This document shows positions 12,501 through 22,613 of a stretch of DNA of 64,000 nucleotides, one piece after another (position 1 is the first letter of the stretch; each line of letters opens with the position of its first letter). A model generated the notes under the pieces. The model was not told where the DNA came from, did no database searches, and saw only the letters and a program-made list of their open reading frames with translations. The stretch lies in assembly GCA_963971535.1 (NCBI GenBank), contig OZ020585.1, positions 154,615,371 through 154,679,370 on the forward strand. The letters are read 5' to 3'. A program made the position numbers and the translations under genes. The DNA comes from Notolepis coatsorum (taxonomy: Eukaryota > Chordata > Actinopteri > Aulopiformes > Paralepididae).

Positions 12501-15500
12501 GCTGCAGTTGAACACAATACGATCCTTGCCGTTGTGGTGGACTTTGTGGTGCGGCACGTACCATGATTCGGTCGTCTGATCGGCCTCTTTAATGTCAATT
12601 TTCTTTATGTGTCCCGCTGTGATTAGCTTGTTAATCTCAGCGCGGTACACAGTCTCTTGAGCGGGGTCTCTGGCTAGGCGCCGCTCTGTGTTCAATAGAT
12701 ACCGCTCCGTCGCTTCTTTTGGGGCGTGGAGGGTGGGCATACCCTCTCGCCTCAGGAGTGGAGTTGCGTATCTCATCACTCCGTTGACTTTGACTCTCTT
12801 TGTCCCTTGCTCGAGGAGGGCTATAGCGTAAATGTCTTCCTTGGAACGAATGTCTTTCTTTTCGTTCTTAAAGGGCATTGTCTCTAGTGTCCATAGCCTC
12901 TCGACATGCTGTAGGAGGGTGGTGTCTTCTTCTGTCACTCTGGAGTGGAGGCAGCTAGTGGCTGCTGTTCGGTTAAGAGACTTAGCGAGGGGGCCTTGTA
13001 ATGTCCATCCTAGGCGGGTCTCGACTGCTGCAGGACAGCCTCTGGGCCCTGTGTGGACCCGGTCTATCGGGACTATGAGGTCTGCATGGTCGGAGCCTAT
13101 CAGCAGGGTCGGGGTGGCACCGTCTATGAGCGGGATAGGTAGTTGACGCAGGTGCACATATTTATCCATCAGCTTGGCGATGGGGTAGGTGTACTGCGAC
13201 AGGCCTATTTCTTGGCTGGTGAAAGCATTAGTAATCCTATACCGTCTCTCTGGCTGCCCGCTTGCTGCGATAGTGAAGGAGACATTCTCGCCCTTTATCG
13301 TCTTTAGATCTCTTCTTATTGTCCGAATCGTCATCTGGTTTTCGCTCCCCCGCAGCCCCAGCTGGGCCACAGCGGACGCGAGGAGAAGGGTCTTCTCTGA
13401 CCCGTCGTCAAGGACGGCGTAAGTGTCCATGACCTTGTCTTGGTAACTCAGTGTTACGCGGACCACCTTTAAGAGCACCCGGGCGCCCCCGCTGCTGGCG
13501 GGGTCAATGTACATAACACTTGCCTTTGTGCTGCTTGAGGGTGCAGGCTTTCTTCTGTTACTGTCGTGTAGGACATCTAGGTGGGCTCCGTCACACCGAC
13601 TACACCTCTTCTTTAAGCGGCAGTCGGCTGCCATGTGACTGCGCGCACATCGGTAACAGCGTCGGTTGGACTTTATCCATTGACCCACCTCGTCGGCGGT
13701 CATCTTCTTGAACGTGTCACATTGTGACAACCAGTGTTCTTTTTCGCAGTACGGGCACACCATCTTCCACTTCTCTTTCATCGAGGGGGTACTGTGGTTC
13801 TTGCTGCTCGGTACTGATTCTGATTGGTGCATGACGGTCACCAATCTTCGGCCATCGTTTGCTCTCCTAGGTCCCTCTCTGGAGCTTGGGGTGCTCCGCA
13901 TGAACGTATCCAACCGTAGGCTGTTGACTTCTCTCGCCAGGAAGTCGGCTAGGTCTAGGAGGGATGGCTCGGGACCGTTAGGATCACGGTGGTCTCTTTG
14001 CCGCCTGAAGCGATCTTGTCGGGCGGGCGGAAGCTTCTCTAAAATCCTCTCGACATTAGAGTTTGCGTACAGTTCGTGCATACCCTTTTCCCTTTGCGCC
14101 CCCAGCATCCCTACCAGGGATTGTACCTTGATAGACAGGTCATCTAGTGAGCGATTGTCTGTGGCTGGGGGTAGGCGGTCAATATGCCTTATCTCTTGTA
14201 TTACGTAATCCCATATGCGTCCATATCTTTGGTCGAGTGCTGCTAGAGCCGCTGTGTATGGGGTAGTAGAGGTGGCATAGGCCAGCGCTATATTGTGCGC
14301 TCGGGGCACCTTGAGGTGCTTCAGTAGGATAGCATACTTGTACGGTTCGTCAGCTACATCGGACATCATTGTCTCTAAGCACATTCGTAGCTCCGTGTAC
14401 TGTGCTCTGTTCTCGTGGGTGAAGTCCGGAAACGTCGGTGTGCCAATGTATGATGCCATGGATGGCTGGCACATCGGTGAGCGTTGGAAGAGAGGCCTCC
14501 TAGGCGAGTCTCCTCTTACGCCTCTTGGTGGGCTGGTACTTGCTGGGTACCATGGCCCGCGTATCCAGGTGCTATTCCACGGGGCTGGTCGTGCGTCAAG
14601 CTCACCCGTGAATTGAGTCAGGGGTCTGTAGCGCAGAGCCGTGGGGGTAGAGCCTGGGCTGTACTGAACCTCCTGGTCCTGTGGAGTTCTGTGCTGCCGT
14701 CGGGCTTGACTCTCCTCCTCTCCCTTTTCTTCTTGCTCTGGCAGGTCCTCTAGATCCTGTAGTCGTCTATTTAGCCTCTCCGCGGTGTAGACCGTTTCTT
14801 CCTTGTAGCTGGTCCTCGCGTGGACCGGTCGGGGAAGGAGTTCGGAGGGGGGTATAGGCTCTCTCTGGTGGTCGGGCTCAGGGTCGCTTGATCGGGTAGG
14901 GGACGGTGCCCTTGACCCGTGTCTTGACGAGGCCCTGGAACCCCGTGCGGAGGGAGGGGGTGTCGCCCTGGCGATCAGCTGCTCCATTATCTGCGCTTGT
15001 AATCGGTCGCGCTCGGCTTCGCGCTTGGTGAGAGCGAGGTCGCGCTCCGCTTCTCTTTGGGCACCGGCAGCGGCGCGCTGGGCTTCGGCGGCGGCGCGCT
15101 CTGCTTCGGCGGCGGCGCGCTCTGCTTCGGCCCGGTCTCTTACCATATTCTCTTCGGTCTGAAGGCGTCTAATCTCTAGACGTATACGATCTTCGTCGCT
15201 CCGTTGCTGCGCTTGAAGGCGTTCTCTTTCCATGGAAGAATGTTCGCGCTCGCTAAGCATCTGTGCTTGGAGTCGATCGCGCTCTGTAGAGGCTGCTAGG
15301 CTGGCGAGGAATGCCTGTGCCAGCATCTTGTCCGCCCCGCTGGGGGAAGACGCTGGTTGAGGTGATCCGCTCCTGGCAGTACTCGTTGGAGATCTGTTCT
15401 CCTGTGGCGAGTCCTGGAGATCCATCTCCGGGGTCTCTTCCTCTTCTTGTAGCGGGTAGAGTTCCATCCCTGGAGAGCTGTCTTTATCCTGGAGCTCTCC

Positions 15501-15797
15501 GGGGACTACTTCTTCGGTCTTGGCGGGGGGTAAAGTCGTGTCAGGTCCCTCCTGGTCCCTACCGTGAGCTTGGTCAGTTACGTTAGAACCCACTAGGGCC
15601 TCTATTGGCGGGGTAGCCTGGGCGATAGGGTCGGACATAATTTTACTATCTACTTTTTCCGCATTTACCGTTGGTAGAAGGCTAGGTAGTATATTGGCAA
15701 CGTAATCCTCTAAGTACTGAGGTGTCTGCCGTCTACGCTGCGGGCGATCTACTTTAGGAGAACCGTTTTGTGGAGTGTTCATCATAGGCCATGTCAA
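9559..15797 (-). pseudogene. BEL/Pao gag-pol region, copy 1
   Basis: Approximate parts, read from high to low coordinates, are as follows. Gag has a charged coiled-coil N-terminal half and a DUF1759-like segment near 14.4 kb. CCHC/CCHH-like zinc knuckles (CYRCARSHMAADC) lie near 13.6 kb. An aspartic protease with AVLDDGSEKTLL lies near 13.4 kb. The reverse transcriptase is at about 12.7-12.1 kb with FYVDN at the catalytic-motif position. A Pao-type A17 peptidase-like/connection segment is followed by RNase H with LHVFSDASE near 11.6 kb. The integrase has a zinc-binding region and core near 10.7-10.1 kb and a DUF5641-like C-terminus near 9.8-9.6 kb. The domain order PR-RT-RH-IN with the A17/DUF5641 signature is diagnostic of BEL/Pao. 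The region is broken overall. Confidence 0.93.
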
Positions 15798-15834
15798 TAT
15801 TAATACCGCTATATTAATATTACACTAGTTGCCA

Positions 15835-15851
15835 TCCGGCTCGAAGGACCA
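15835..15851 (-). other. Primer binding site (tRNA-Tyr type)
   Basis: Directly inside the 5' LTR, the minus strand reads TGGTCCTTCGAGCCGGA. This is complementary over 17 nt to the 3' end of vertebrate tRNA-Tyr including CCA. The same 17 nt occur at 43253-43269 in the second copy. Confidence 0.8.
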
Positions 15852-15853
15852 AT

Positions 15854-17220
15854 TGTAACTGAGGGGTACAATTCCCTGACTGTATTGATAAGTATGGTAT
15901 CATTAAACCACTACCGCTTTATGTACTTTAATTACTGGCCATACAGTACACGATATATGAATATGATGAACACTTCCCACAATGAAATCGGTTCCAAACA
16001 AAGGTATAATCAAGTATTTAATGGAGCAAAAGGTACATAGGATACTTTACATTATTCTTTGAATGCACTTGTAAGGCAAAAGAATATGCGTAGGCAAATC
16101 AATAATGAATGTCCATTCTCTGGTTACGCAGGAGGTAATTATACAACCTGAATCTTAGGGAATTATATCTATGGTACACTAGTAATATAGCGGGAGATAC
16201 TGGAAGGGGTTCCCCTGGTTGTAAGCCAGCGGGGGGGGTAGAAGATCTGTCGGTAGTAGAACGTCTGGTCAACGATGACTAAGGAGACTTCAGGTACAGA
16301 AGCCGGTGCAGTAGCCTCTTGATCCACAGACGAATACAGCTGTTCTCCGTAGACTGTAGACTGTAGCTCCACAGTGAAGAAAGCTAGTCGGCCTCAGGCT
16401 CTCTGAGGCGCCGACTCGACTTGACTCCTCGCGGGGTAAATCCAACACGTGCAGGCGTCGGCGATTATCCGCTCCATAAATCACAGGACCAAAGCAAATA
16501 TATTCCAGCCGCAAAGGGCTATGTAGTCGTCGGGTAGATTAATCCAGTGTACATGTCCATACGGTTCTCGTCTAGGTCTCCTCGGGTGAAAGCTCCATGT
16601 GGTCAGCCCAGCCTGGATAAGAACTCTAGCTAATACGAGGAAGCGTTGGAGATGCTGGTCACTGTAGAACTTTAACCGCACGATACACTATACACAAATA
16701 GACTATTAATGACTTAATAGAAATATGTCGCACTCGACGGTATAGCGCCAAACTCTGACAATTCAGTTACTAATTCGCACGCGGTCTCAATGCTCTATTC
16801 TGGGGCCAAACAGGCCATACTTCACCGCACGTTGTATCGTGGGTGAGGCTTCAACTTATTGGTAACTCACTAAGGCTAAGAAGGCAAGAGGGTAAGGGGC
16901 TTCTATATTCACCTGCGCCGTATTTATACGCACGGTGAACAAACTAGTTCCAATCTCATTTCTGTCGCGTATCCCTGGGCAAGGCCGGGCATGTCCAGAC
17001 ACGTCTTGACGGTGACTTTGAACCTGACTCCGGAGGCCGGTCCCTGGCGCCGGTGGACCGCTGTCCAATAGGAGAATGAACTATTATGGTCTGGGCTAAA
17101 GGGATATTCCGTGTATATGTACAAGGAATATACAGGGGATATCAAACGATATACAAATACTATGCAATATATATCAATAAATAAATATATATATTCGGTT
17201 TAATCTGATCCTTTGTAACA
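15854..17220 (-). repeat. 5' LTR of BEL/Pao copy 1
   Basis: A 1367-bp LTR, TG...CA, beside the primer binding site and therefore the 5' LTR in element orientation. It differs from its partner by about seven substitutions, for example in the segment AAGGAATATGCATAAG. Confidence 0.95.
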
Positions 17221-17614
17221 GTCGGGATATACTGCCAAGGATGTAACACAAAAAAGCTCAGAGCTTATTTCCATTGTGGTCCTTGTAGGGGGGTGGGGGA
17301 ATGTGATGCTTAACATATGCATCATACAAAACGTGACATCACAACACATCACATATACCATTTAACATTTATATACATACAGACTCATACAACATGCAAG
17401 GGTGCCTTAAGCTAAGTGTCTAGGTATAGTCCCTTTTGAGCCATGTCTTCAGGCTGGACTTGAATCTAACGGCACTGTCTATGGTTTTCAGTTCACTGGG
17501 CAGACTATTCCAATAGACAGCTGCTGAATATAAAAATGACTCCTTCCCCATACAGCTCCTGAATCTGACTGGCACAAAGTCAGTTGAGCTCTCCTTTTTT
17601 TGTCTGTTTGCATC

Positions 17615-17793
17615 TGTGGGAAATTAGTGTCAGGCTTGAATATTCAGTGACTTTGTACTTATTATTTACCTTATTGGGGATATTGATCTAAGTAAAACAT
17701 TTAATAATAACTTAACTTAGATCAATGTCCCCAATAAGGTAAATAATAAGTACAAAGTCACTGAATATTCCAGCCTGACACTAATTTCCCACA
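17615..17793. repeat. 79-bp-arm near-perfect hairpin
   Basis: The left arm (17615-17693, starting TGTGGGAAATTAGTGTCAGG) and the right arm (17715-17793, ending CACTAATTTCCCACA) are near-perfect inverted copies around a 21-bp A/T-rich loop. It sits between the truncated LINE and the first coding exon at 17852. No clear target duplication is seen, so it may be a small palindromic MITE or part of the host transposon. Confidence 0.9.
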
Positions 17794-17851
17794 CTTCCCT
17801 GTGTTCAAGTTGCCCACTCGTTGGTAACTCTCTTGCAGGCTTGCTGCAAGC

Positions 17852-20800
17852 ATGCTGTTGAAAGTACAACTGGGAGATGTCCAAAAGTTTGTTCGGATTA
17901 CAGAAATAAATCTGATCGAGTTTCTGAGTGCAGGTAAGAAATTGGGATCATTGGGAAATTGTCCTCAATGTGATACTCATGGTTATCCACTGGGTGGATC
18001 TGTGGCTTCATCTATTCTATTGCAGACAGCAATTATTCAAGATTAAGTGAATATTTAGTGAGTAGATTTAGAAATCACTGGATACATCCAATGACATTTC
18101 TGTTTACAAAAGCTTTTGTGCCCGTTTCTAGCATTTGCAAAGTTTGGTGTCCCAGCTGTAACGGAAGGTGTGAACGTTTTTGACAGTTCGGGGACCGAAT
18201 TGGATGACGATGTTTTTGAGGAGGTAGCAAGAGATGCATCCACTGGGGTGCTAATCATCAAATATGACACAGGTTTGATTACATTTGTAATATATATTTA
18301 ATGAATAAGTTATTTGTCATGTGAAGCTTACATTCGATTAGATAAGGGACATCTTTATGAGGAAACTGTGTATAATCTTTTTATTTATCCTGTCTCCACG
18401 CTAGCCTCATCTGAGCAGTCTGTCTCCACGCTAGCCTCATCTGAGTGGTCCCAACCATCATCCCTGGATTCGTCAGGGTCCCAACCATCATCCCTGGATT
18501 CGTCAGGATCACAGGATACTGTCATCATTTCAGAGGACCCTTCACGAAAACGCCATAGGCTGGATACAGAGGCCAAGCAAGTAAGAGTTGACACACATGT
18601 AATATGTATGCATCACCCTGTGATTCACAACTCAGAAATGCATGTTTTTTACTGTCAATGTTATGCCCCCATCTTTTCCATTGTACTGGTCGCGTGCCTG
18701 TAAGAATATTGTAGCTCACTTGAGATTGGATGGATCTCTCAAATGATCATCTCCACGAGTCAGAAGCATGCTAGACAGACCTCAGATAGGGTTAAAACTG
18801 ATATTAAGGATACTTATCCTTTACCTTAACTTTGAATTGCAGTCTACAGTATATTCCTAACACTGAATTGTTTTTTGTGCGTGTGCTTTTTTGATTCAAG
18901 TTGGTGGAATCCATTCTTCGTGAGAAATCTGGTGGAGAACGCATAATAAATAAATACAATCGAACCAAGTCCTTGCACGATGACAACAGAAGGAAAATGG
19001 TGAACCTATTGGCAGCTGACTTGACAGAGAAGAATGGGTAATTAGCTCCTTGTTTTTAGTTTGTTCTCAATCTAGCTTTCCGATTAATTTGAAATCTAAA
19101 TGAAATCCAGGTAATATGACTGAGAAATACATTCTTCTTTAATCTTAATCTTCCAGTACTTCACCACCCAGACATCTGAAAGAAAAGTATGCCAGAGGAA
19201 TCGTGACCTTATTCCCCTACCTCAGTGACCCACACTCTAAGAATGGCTATGTGAGTTGCACACAGTAATGGTTGTGGCAATATTGATAATTTTTTAATCC
19301 TACCAGAGCATGCTGTTTTTCACTTTTAAATGTGAAGTGTCTGTTTTTATTCCACCCTCCAAGGAGCATTATTATGATGGCCAGAGTGGCAGTGGATACT
19401 TGGCCTGGAGGATTAAAACTATTCAGAGAACCGCTGCTAAAGACAAACGATCATCATTTGGAGGTAACACTAATAATGCATATCTTGAGTACAACGAGTT
19501 GATTAACAAAACAAGCGGCATTATTGATTACTGTATACAGGGCCGTAGCCAGGGTTTAGAAATTAGGGAGGTCCATTTATTTTTTTGGCCCAGACCGGCC
19601 CACTATAATCGGTCGGACACCAGACCGGCCCACTATAATCGGTCGGACACCACCCAGCCAGGGTTTAGAAATTAGGGAGGTCCATTTATTTTTTTGGCCC
19701 AGACCGGCCCACTATAATCGGTTGGACACCACCCAGCCAGGGTTTAGAAATTAGGGAGGTACATTTTTTTTTTTATACAAACTTTATTATCTAGAGATCA
19801 ACTTAAGGTCAGTCACTCACAAAGTCATTTACAGGACGTGGGGGCACTTACAGGTGAGTGGCCTAAAGAGTGCACCAAAGCCCTGTGGTCTCTTATGCAT
19901 TTATAATTTGGTGAATGGGCTAAATGCATACCAAAATGAGTTATACAACCCAACCTATTCATTCAAAATGCATTATCTATAATAAAGTCACCTGTTGTTG
20001 GTAAAAACATTTTTTTTACTGAAGTATTAATATATTTCTCCACTTCTTGGCTCACTGAAAGTACACAAAATAAGGACAGACAAAGACAGAGACACAAAAA
20101 GCTGTACAATTTAAACAATACCATACTGGTAATGAGCAAATATGAGCAATTAATGCATGGAGCTGTTCCATCTTATTTCATTTGATACGAACTACTCAGT
20201 TCATACAGATTTCAAGTATCCAAATATCAATGATGAATATTGCATAAGGTTTACACAGTTAATAGATCACCTGTTTTATATTCATGCTCAGAGTGGAGTA
20301 ATAGTTAGATCTTTATGTGTGATTTATATGTCAATTAAATCAATGGTGTGCTTGTTTGGTTGGGGAGTTTGACCTCTGTGGCCTCATAGCTGGCTATGGC
20401 CATGACTGTGTACCTGCAGAACTCCATCAATCAGGCCTTTGGTAGATTATTTTTTTGTGTGTTTTTCCCCATATTCTGTAGAATCCTGTGGAGAACCATC
20501 TCGTGGAGGAGGACCAACTGCCAGACGAGATTCCCATGTTGTTGCAGAGACTGCCCTGAGCGAAGAGGAGTGCAAGGAAGCGATCTCACTAATGAAACAT
20601 TCAGCTGATGAGGACACAGTGAAGAACAAGATGAAACTGACATTTGACTATAGGCACAACAAGGTCCTCGACCCCCAGCAGTCAAGCAACATACTGTCTG
20701 ACTTTCCACGTTTCCAAGACGTCAAGGGCTTGGTAATTATCTATAGTTAGTAGAAAAGACTCACGCACATCCCAAGTGTATAGTCACAGGTGCTAGACTC

Positions 20801-22591
20801 AAAATAGATCTGTAATGTTGTGGAAAAAAAGTCTGCACACCGTCTGTAGTGTTCCCAAGTTTTAATATACTTGAACACAACGTTTCGGCCTGTGGTAATT
20901 ATCTGCCATTATTTTGACCATTTTGTGACACTTGAATGATAGACGGTAGATGTATTGTACCTCAACTAGCACCCACTAACTTTGAAATTGTTCCCCAATC
21001 CCCCCTCTCCAGGTTGAACAGGATTTCGTTCTGATGTTTGGAGAAGGTGTATCAGGCAAGCTTCTGGAAAAGTGGCCGACCACATACAAGAAAAAGGTCA
21101 TCCAACAATGCAGATGGCTTCCATCCACCAGTGAGCTTCAAGAGCTCCTGCTGATAGCTGATCCTCCTGAGGATGACACTGAAGTGGATGCTGACGTTGG
21201 TAAGCTGCTTTTGAGCATACCATTCTTGTTGTTTTTCACTGAACTTCTGTGAAAAATGTACGAGGCATTTTGTATTATCAACCAGTCAAAAGTGTCTTCC
21301 CATTCACTTGAATGAGTGCATCCAAGCTTTTTACTGGTACTGTATATTCATATTTTGAGTGGCAGAGCTTCTTGTGATGAACTGCTGTCTTTTATCTTAT
21401 TTTGTAAAAATACTGCTAACATTGCAGATGGACTGAATTTTGTTTATGGTCTACATAATTCAAGTGTCTTAACATCCAACTTGTATCGTTACAGGTTGGG
21501 ACAGTGACCTCTCATCGATTCTACTGCTGTTGCACTTGATCCCACCCTCTGCTCAGGGGCGGAAGAGACCAGGGAAGGTGTCGGCGTCCAACGCGGAGCA
21601 GCATCTTGTGACCATCAAGAAGGTTGGTATTTTCTCCTAATGTACAAATTTATAATTATAATGCTACAATCATGTAATTATTATTATTATTTTTTTTTAT
21701 ATTCCCCCCCTGCTTTTTCTCTGTTTTTCTCCCATTCCAATGTTAGTCATTATGCCAATTCTTAGCCCCTTTCGTGACTGCGATGCAAGCCAGGGGCTCG
21801 AATACGCAGTCACTGGCTCCCACGTTACTAGCCATGTTAATGTGCACATCAAGCACTGCTTAAAAGCGAGCGGTGGGTCAAATATATCACGTAGATATTT
21901 CAAAGGTACCCAGCGTTCCATTAGGGTTTCACACACACACACGGCAGGGTTTGAAAGCTCGGCGTTGCTAATAAACATTTTAAATATTTTTTATAAACTG
22001 GTCAACACTGCTCAAAACGGCTGTATTTCCGTATTTGGCTGCCTGGTGCGCCTGTGCTGTGATCACAGCGCATGCGCATCATGCACCCAACGCCGGAAAT
22101 AATGCACTGCCAATTGTGTTAGTATGACGGCCGGCCAAGTCGGAAGCAACGCAGAGAGCTGGGCTTGATACCAGTATCTCCTGCGTTGGTGACGAGCGCC
22201 TTGCCCGCTGCGCCACCCAGCCGCCACAATCATGTAATTCTAATTGTTTCTCCATGTGTGTTTGTCTTCTCAGACTGGAACAAGCATCCAAGAGCATCTT
22301 GATGCCATCACTACCAGCAATCAACCCTATCTCCTGGCTGTTGGAGTGAAGAAGAATGCGATCCACCGGTTCTACATCATTCTTGACAAGAAGGCCATAC
22401 CTTGCAAGTCAATCTCTTCTCTTGGTGCTTTAGATGAACTCTTTAAGGCACATTATGTGTTTGGCACAGCATACAACACCATGCTGCGCAACATGTACAC
22501 GTTCCTCCAGACCACTGTGTACAGTATTGATGTTGGGAAAGTCAAGGAGAGTCCTTGTGTTGCTGAAATTAGGGCGAGGTTGCTTCATTAG
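17852..22591 (+). CDS. Ten-exon gene, SAMD3-like protein with CIDE-N-like N-terminus
   Basis: Coding exons are 17852-17933, 18132-18272, 18405-18580, 18901-19037, 19157-19250, 19364-19463, 20482-20732, 21013-21199, 21495-21622 and 22274-22591. All introns are GT-AG and phases match, giving 537 residues and a TAG stop. Residues 1-74 resemble a CIDE-N/ubiquitin-like fold (VNVFDSSGTELDDDVFEEVA). Residues 75-133 are a Ser-rich linker with two SQPSSLDSSG repeats and a basic RKRHR. The rest (LVESILREKSGGERIINKYN, then YARGIVTLFPYLSDPHSKNG and GSGYLAWRIKTIQR) resembles fish proteins annotated as SAM domain-containing protein 3-like, although I see no SAM domain. The function is unknown. The gene lies 22 bp upstream of a transposase ORF on the same strand, inside a candidate CACTA-like element. 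It is probably an accessory transposon protein; a host gene is the alternative. Confidence 0.8.
18389..18508 (+). repeat. Tandem 30-bp duplications over and after the exon 3 acceptor
   Basis: CTGTCTCCACGCTAG followed by CCTCATCTGAG occurs twice at a 30-bp spacing, giving candidate acceptors after 18404 and 18434 in the same phase. Immediately downstream TCCCAACCATCATCCCTGGA occurs twice, also at 30 bp, encoding SQPSSLDSSG twice. Both duplications keep the reading frame. Confidence 0.85.
19538..19765 (+). repeat. Tandem repeat in intron 6 derived from a hAT-like end
   Basis: The block starts CAGGGCCGTAGCCAGGG, a hAT-style terminus. GCCAGGGTTTAGAAATTAGG recurs three times, with a ~30-bp subunit GACCGGCCCACTATAATCGG also repeated. 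An A/T-rich stretch follows to about 20150. No other end of a transposon is identified in the intron. Confidence 0.65.
21680..22225 (-). mobile_element. tRNA-derived SINE in intron 9
   Basis: On the minus strand it starts GGCGGCTGGGTGGCGCAGCG (pol III A-box-like) with a B-box-like segment in the head. It ends in GGGAGAAAAACAGAGAAAAAG and an A-rich tail. The target duplication is 14 bp, ACAATCATGTAATT (21666-21679 and 22226-22239). It belongs to the same family as the plus-strand SINE at 30361-30842. It lies between exon 9 and exon 10 without disturbing splice sites. Confidence 0.85.
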
Positions 22592-22613
22592 TGCATGAGG
22601 CTTCTCCTCCGTC

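Larger units (their letters stand above)
8101..17220 (-). mobile_element. BEL/Pao LTR retrotransposon, copy 1 (fossil, young)
   Basis: This element of about 9.1 kb reads on the minus strand, with two 1367-bp LTRs of the TG...CA type and a 5-bp target duplication GTCGG (8096-8100 and 17221-17225). Parts in order are the 5' LTR, a tRNA-Tyr-type primer site, gag, protease, reverse transcriptase, RNase H, integrase and a C-terminal region, a purine tract and the 3' LTR. The LTRs differ at about seven positions (0.5%), all transitions, so the insertion is recent, probably well under a few million years at usual vertebrate rates. Structurally it looks whole, but the pol region is broken at about three places. 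Confidence 0.93.
8023..17612 (-). mobile_element. 5'-truncated L2-type LINE, split by the BEL/Pao insertion
   Basis: On the minus strand, 17612 to about 17430 encodes a LINE C-terminus containing MGKESFLYSAAVYWNSLPSE and, after it, LKTWLKRDYT and a stop. Its 3' UTR runs to 17221, is interrupted by the LTR element 8101-17220, and resumes at 8100, ending in the (GAAT)n tail at 8023-8050. The 5-bp sequence GTCGG on both sides of the LTR element shows that the LINE was present first. Confidence 0.75.
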
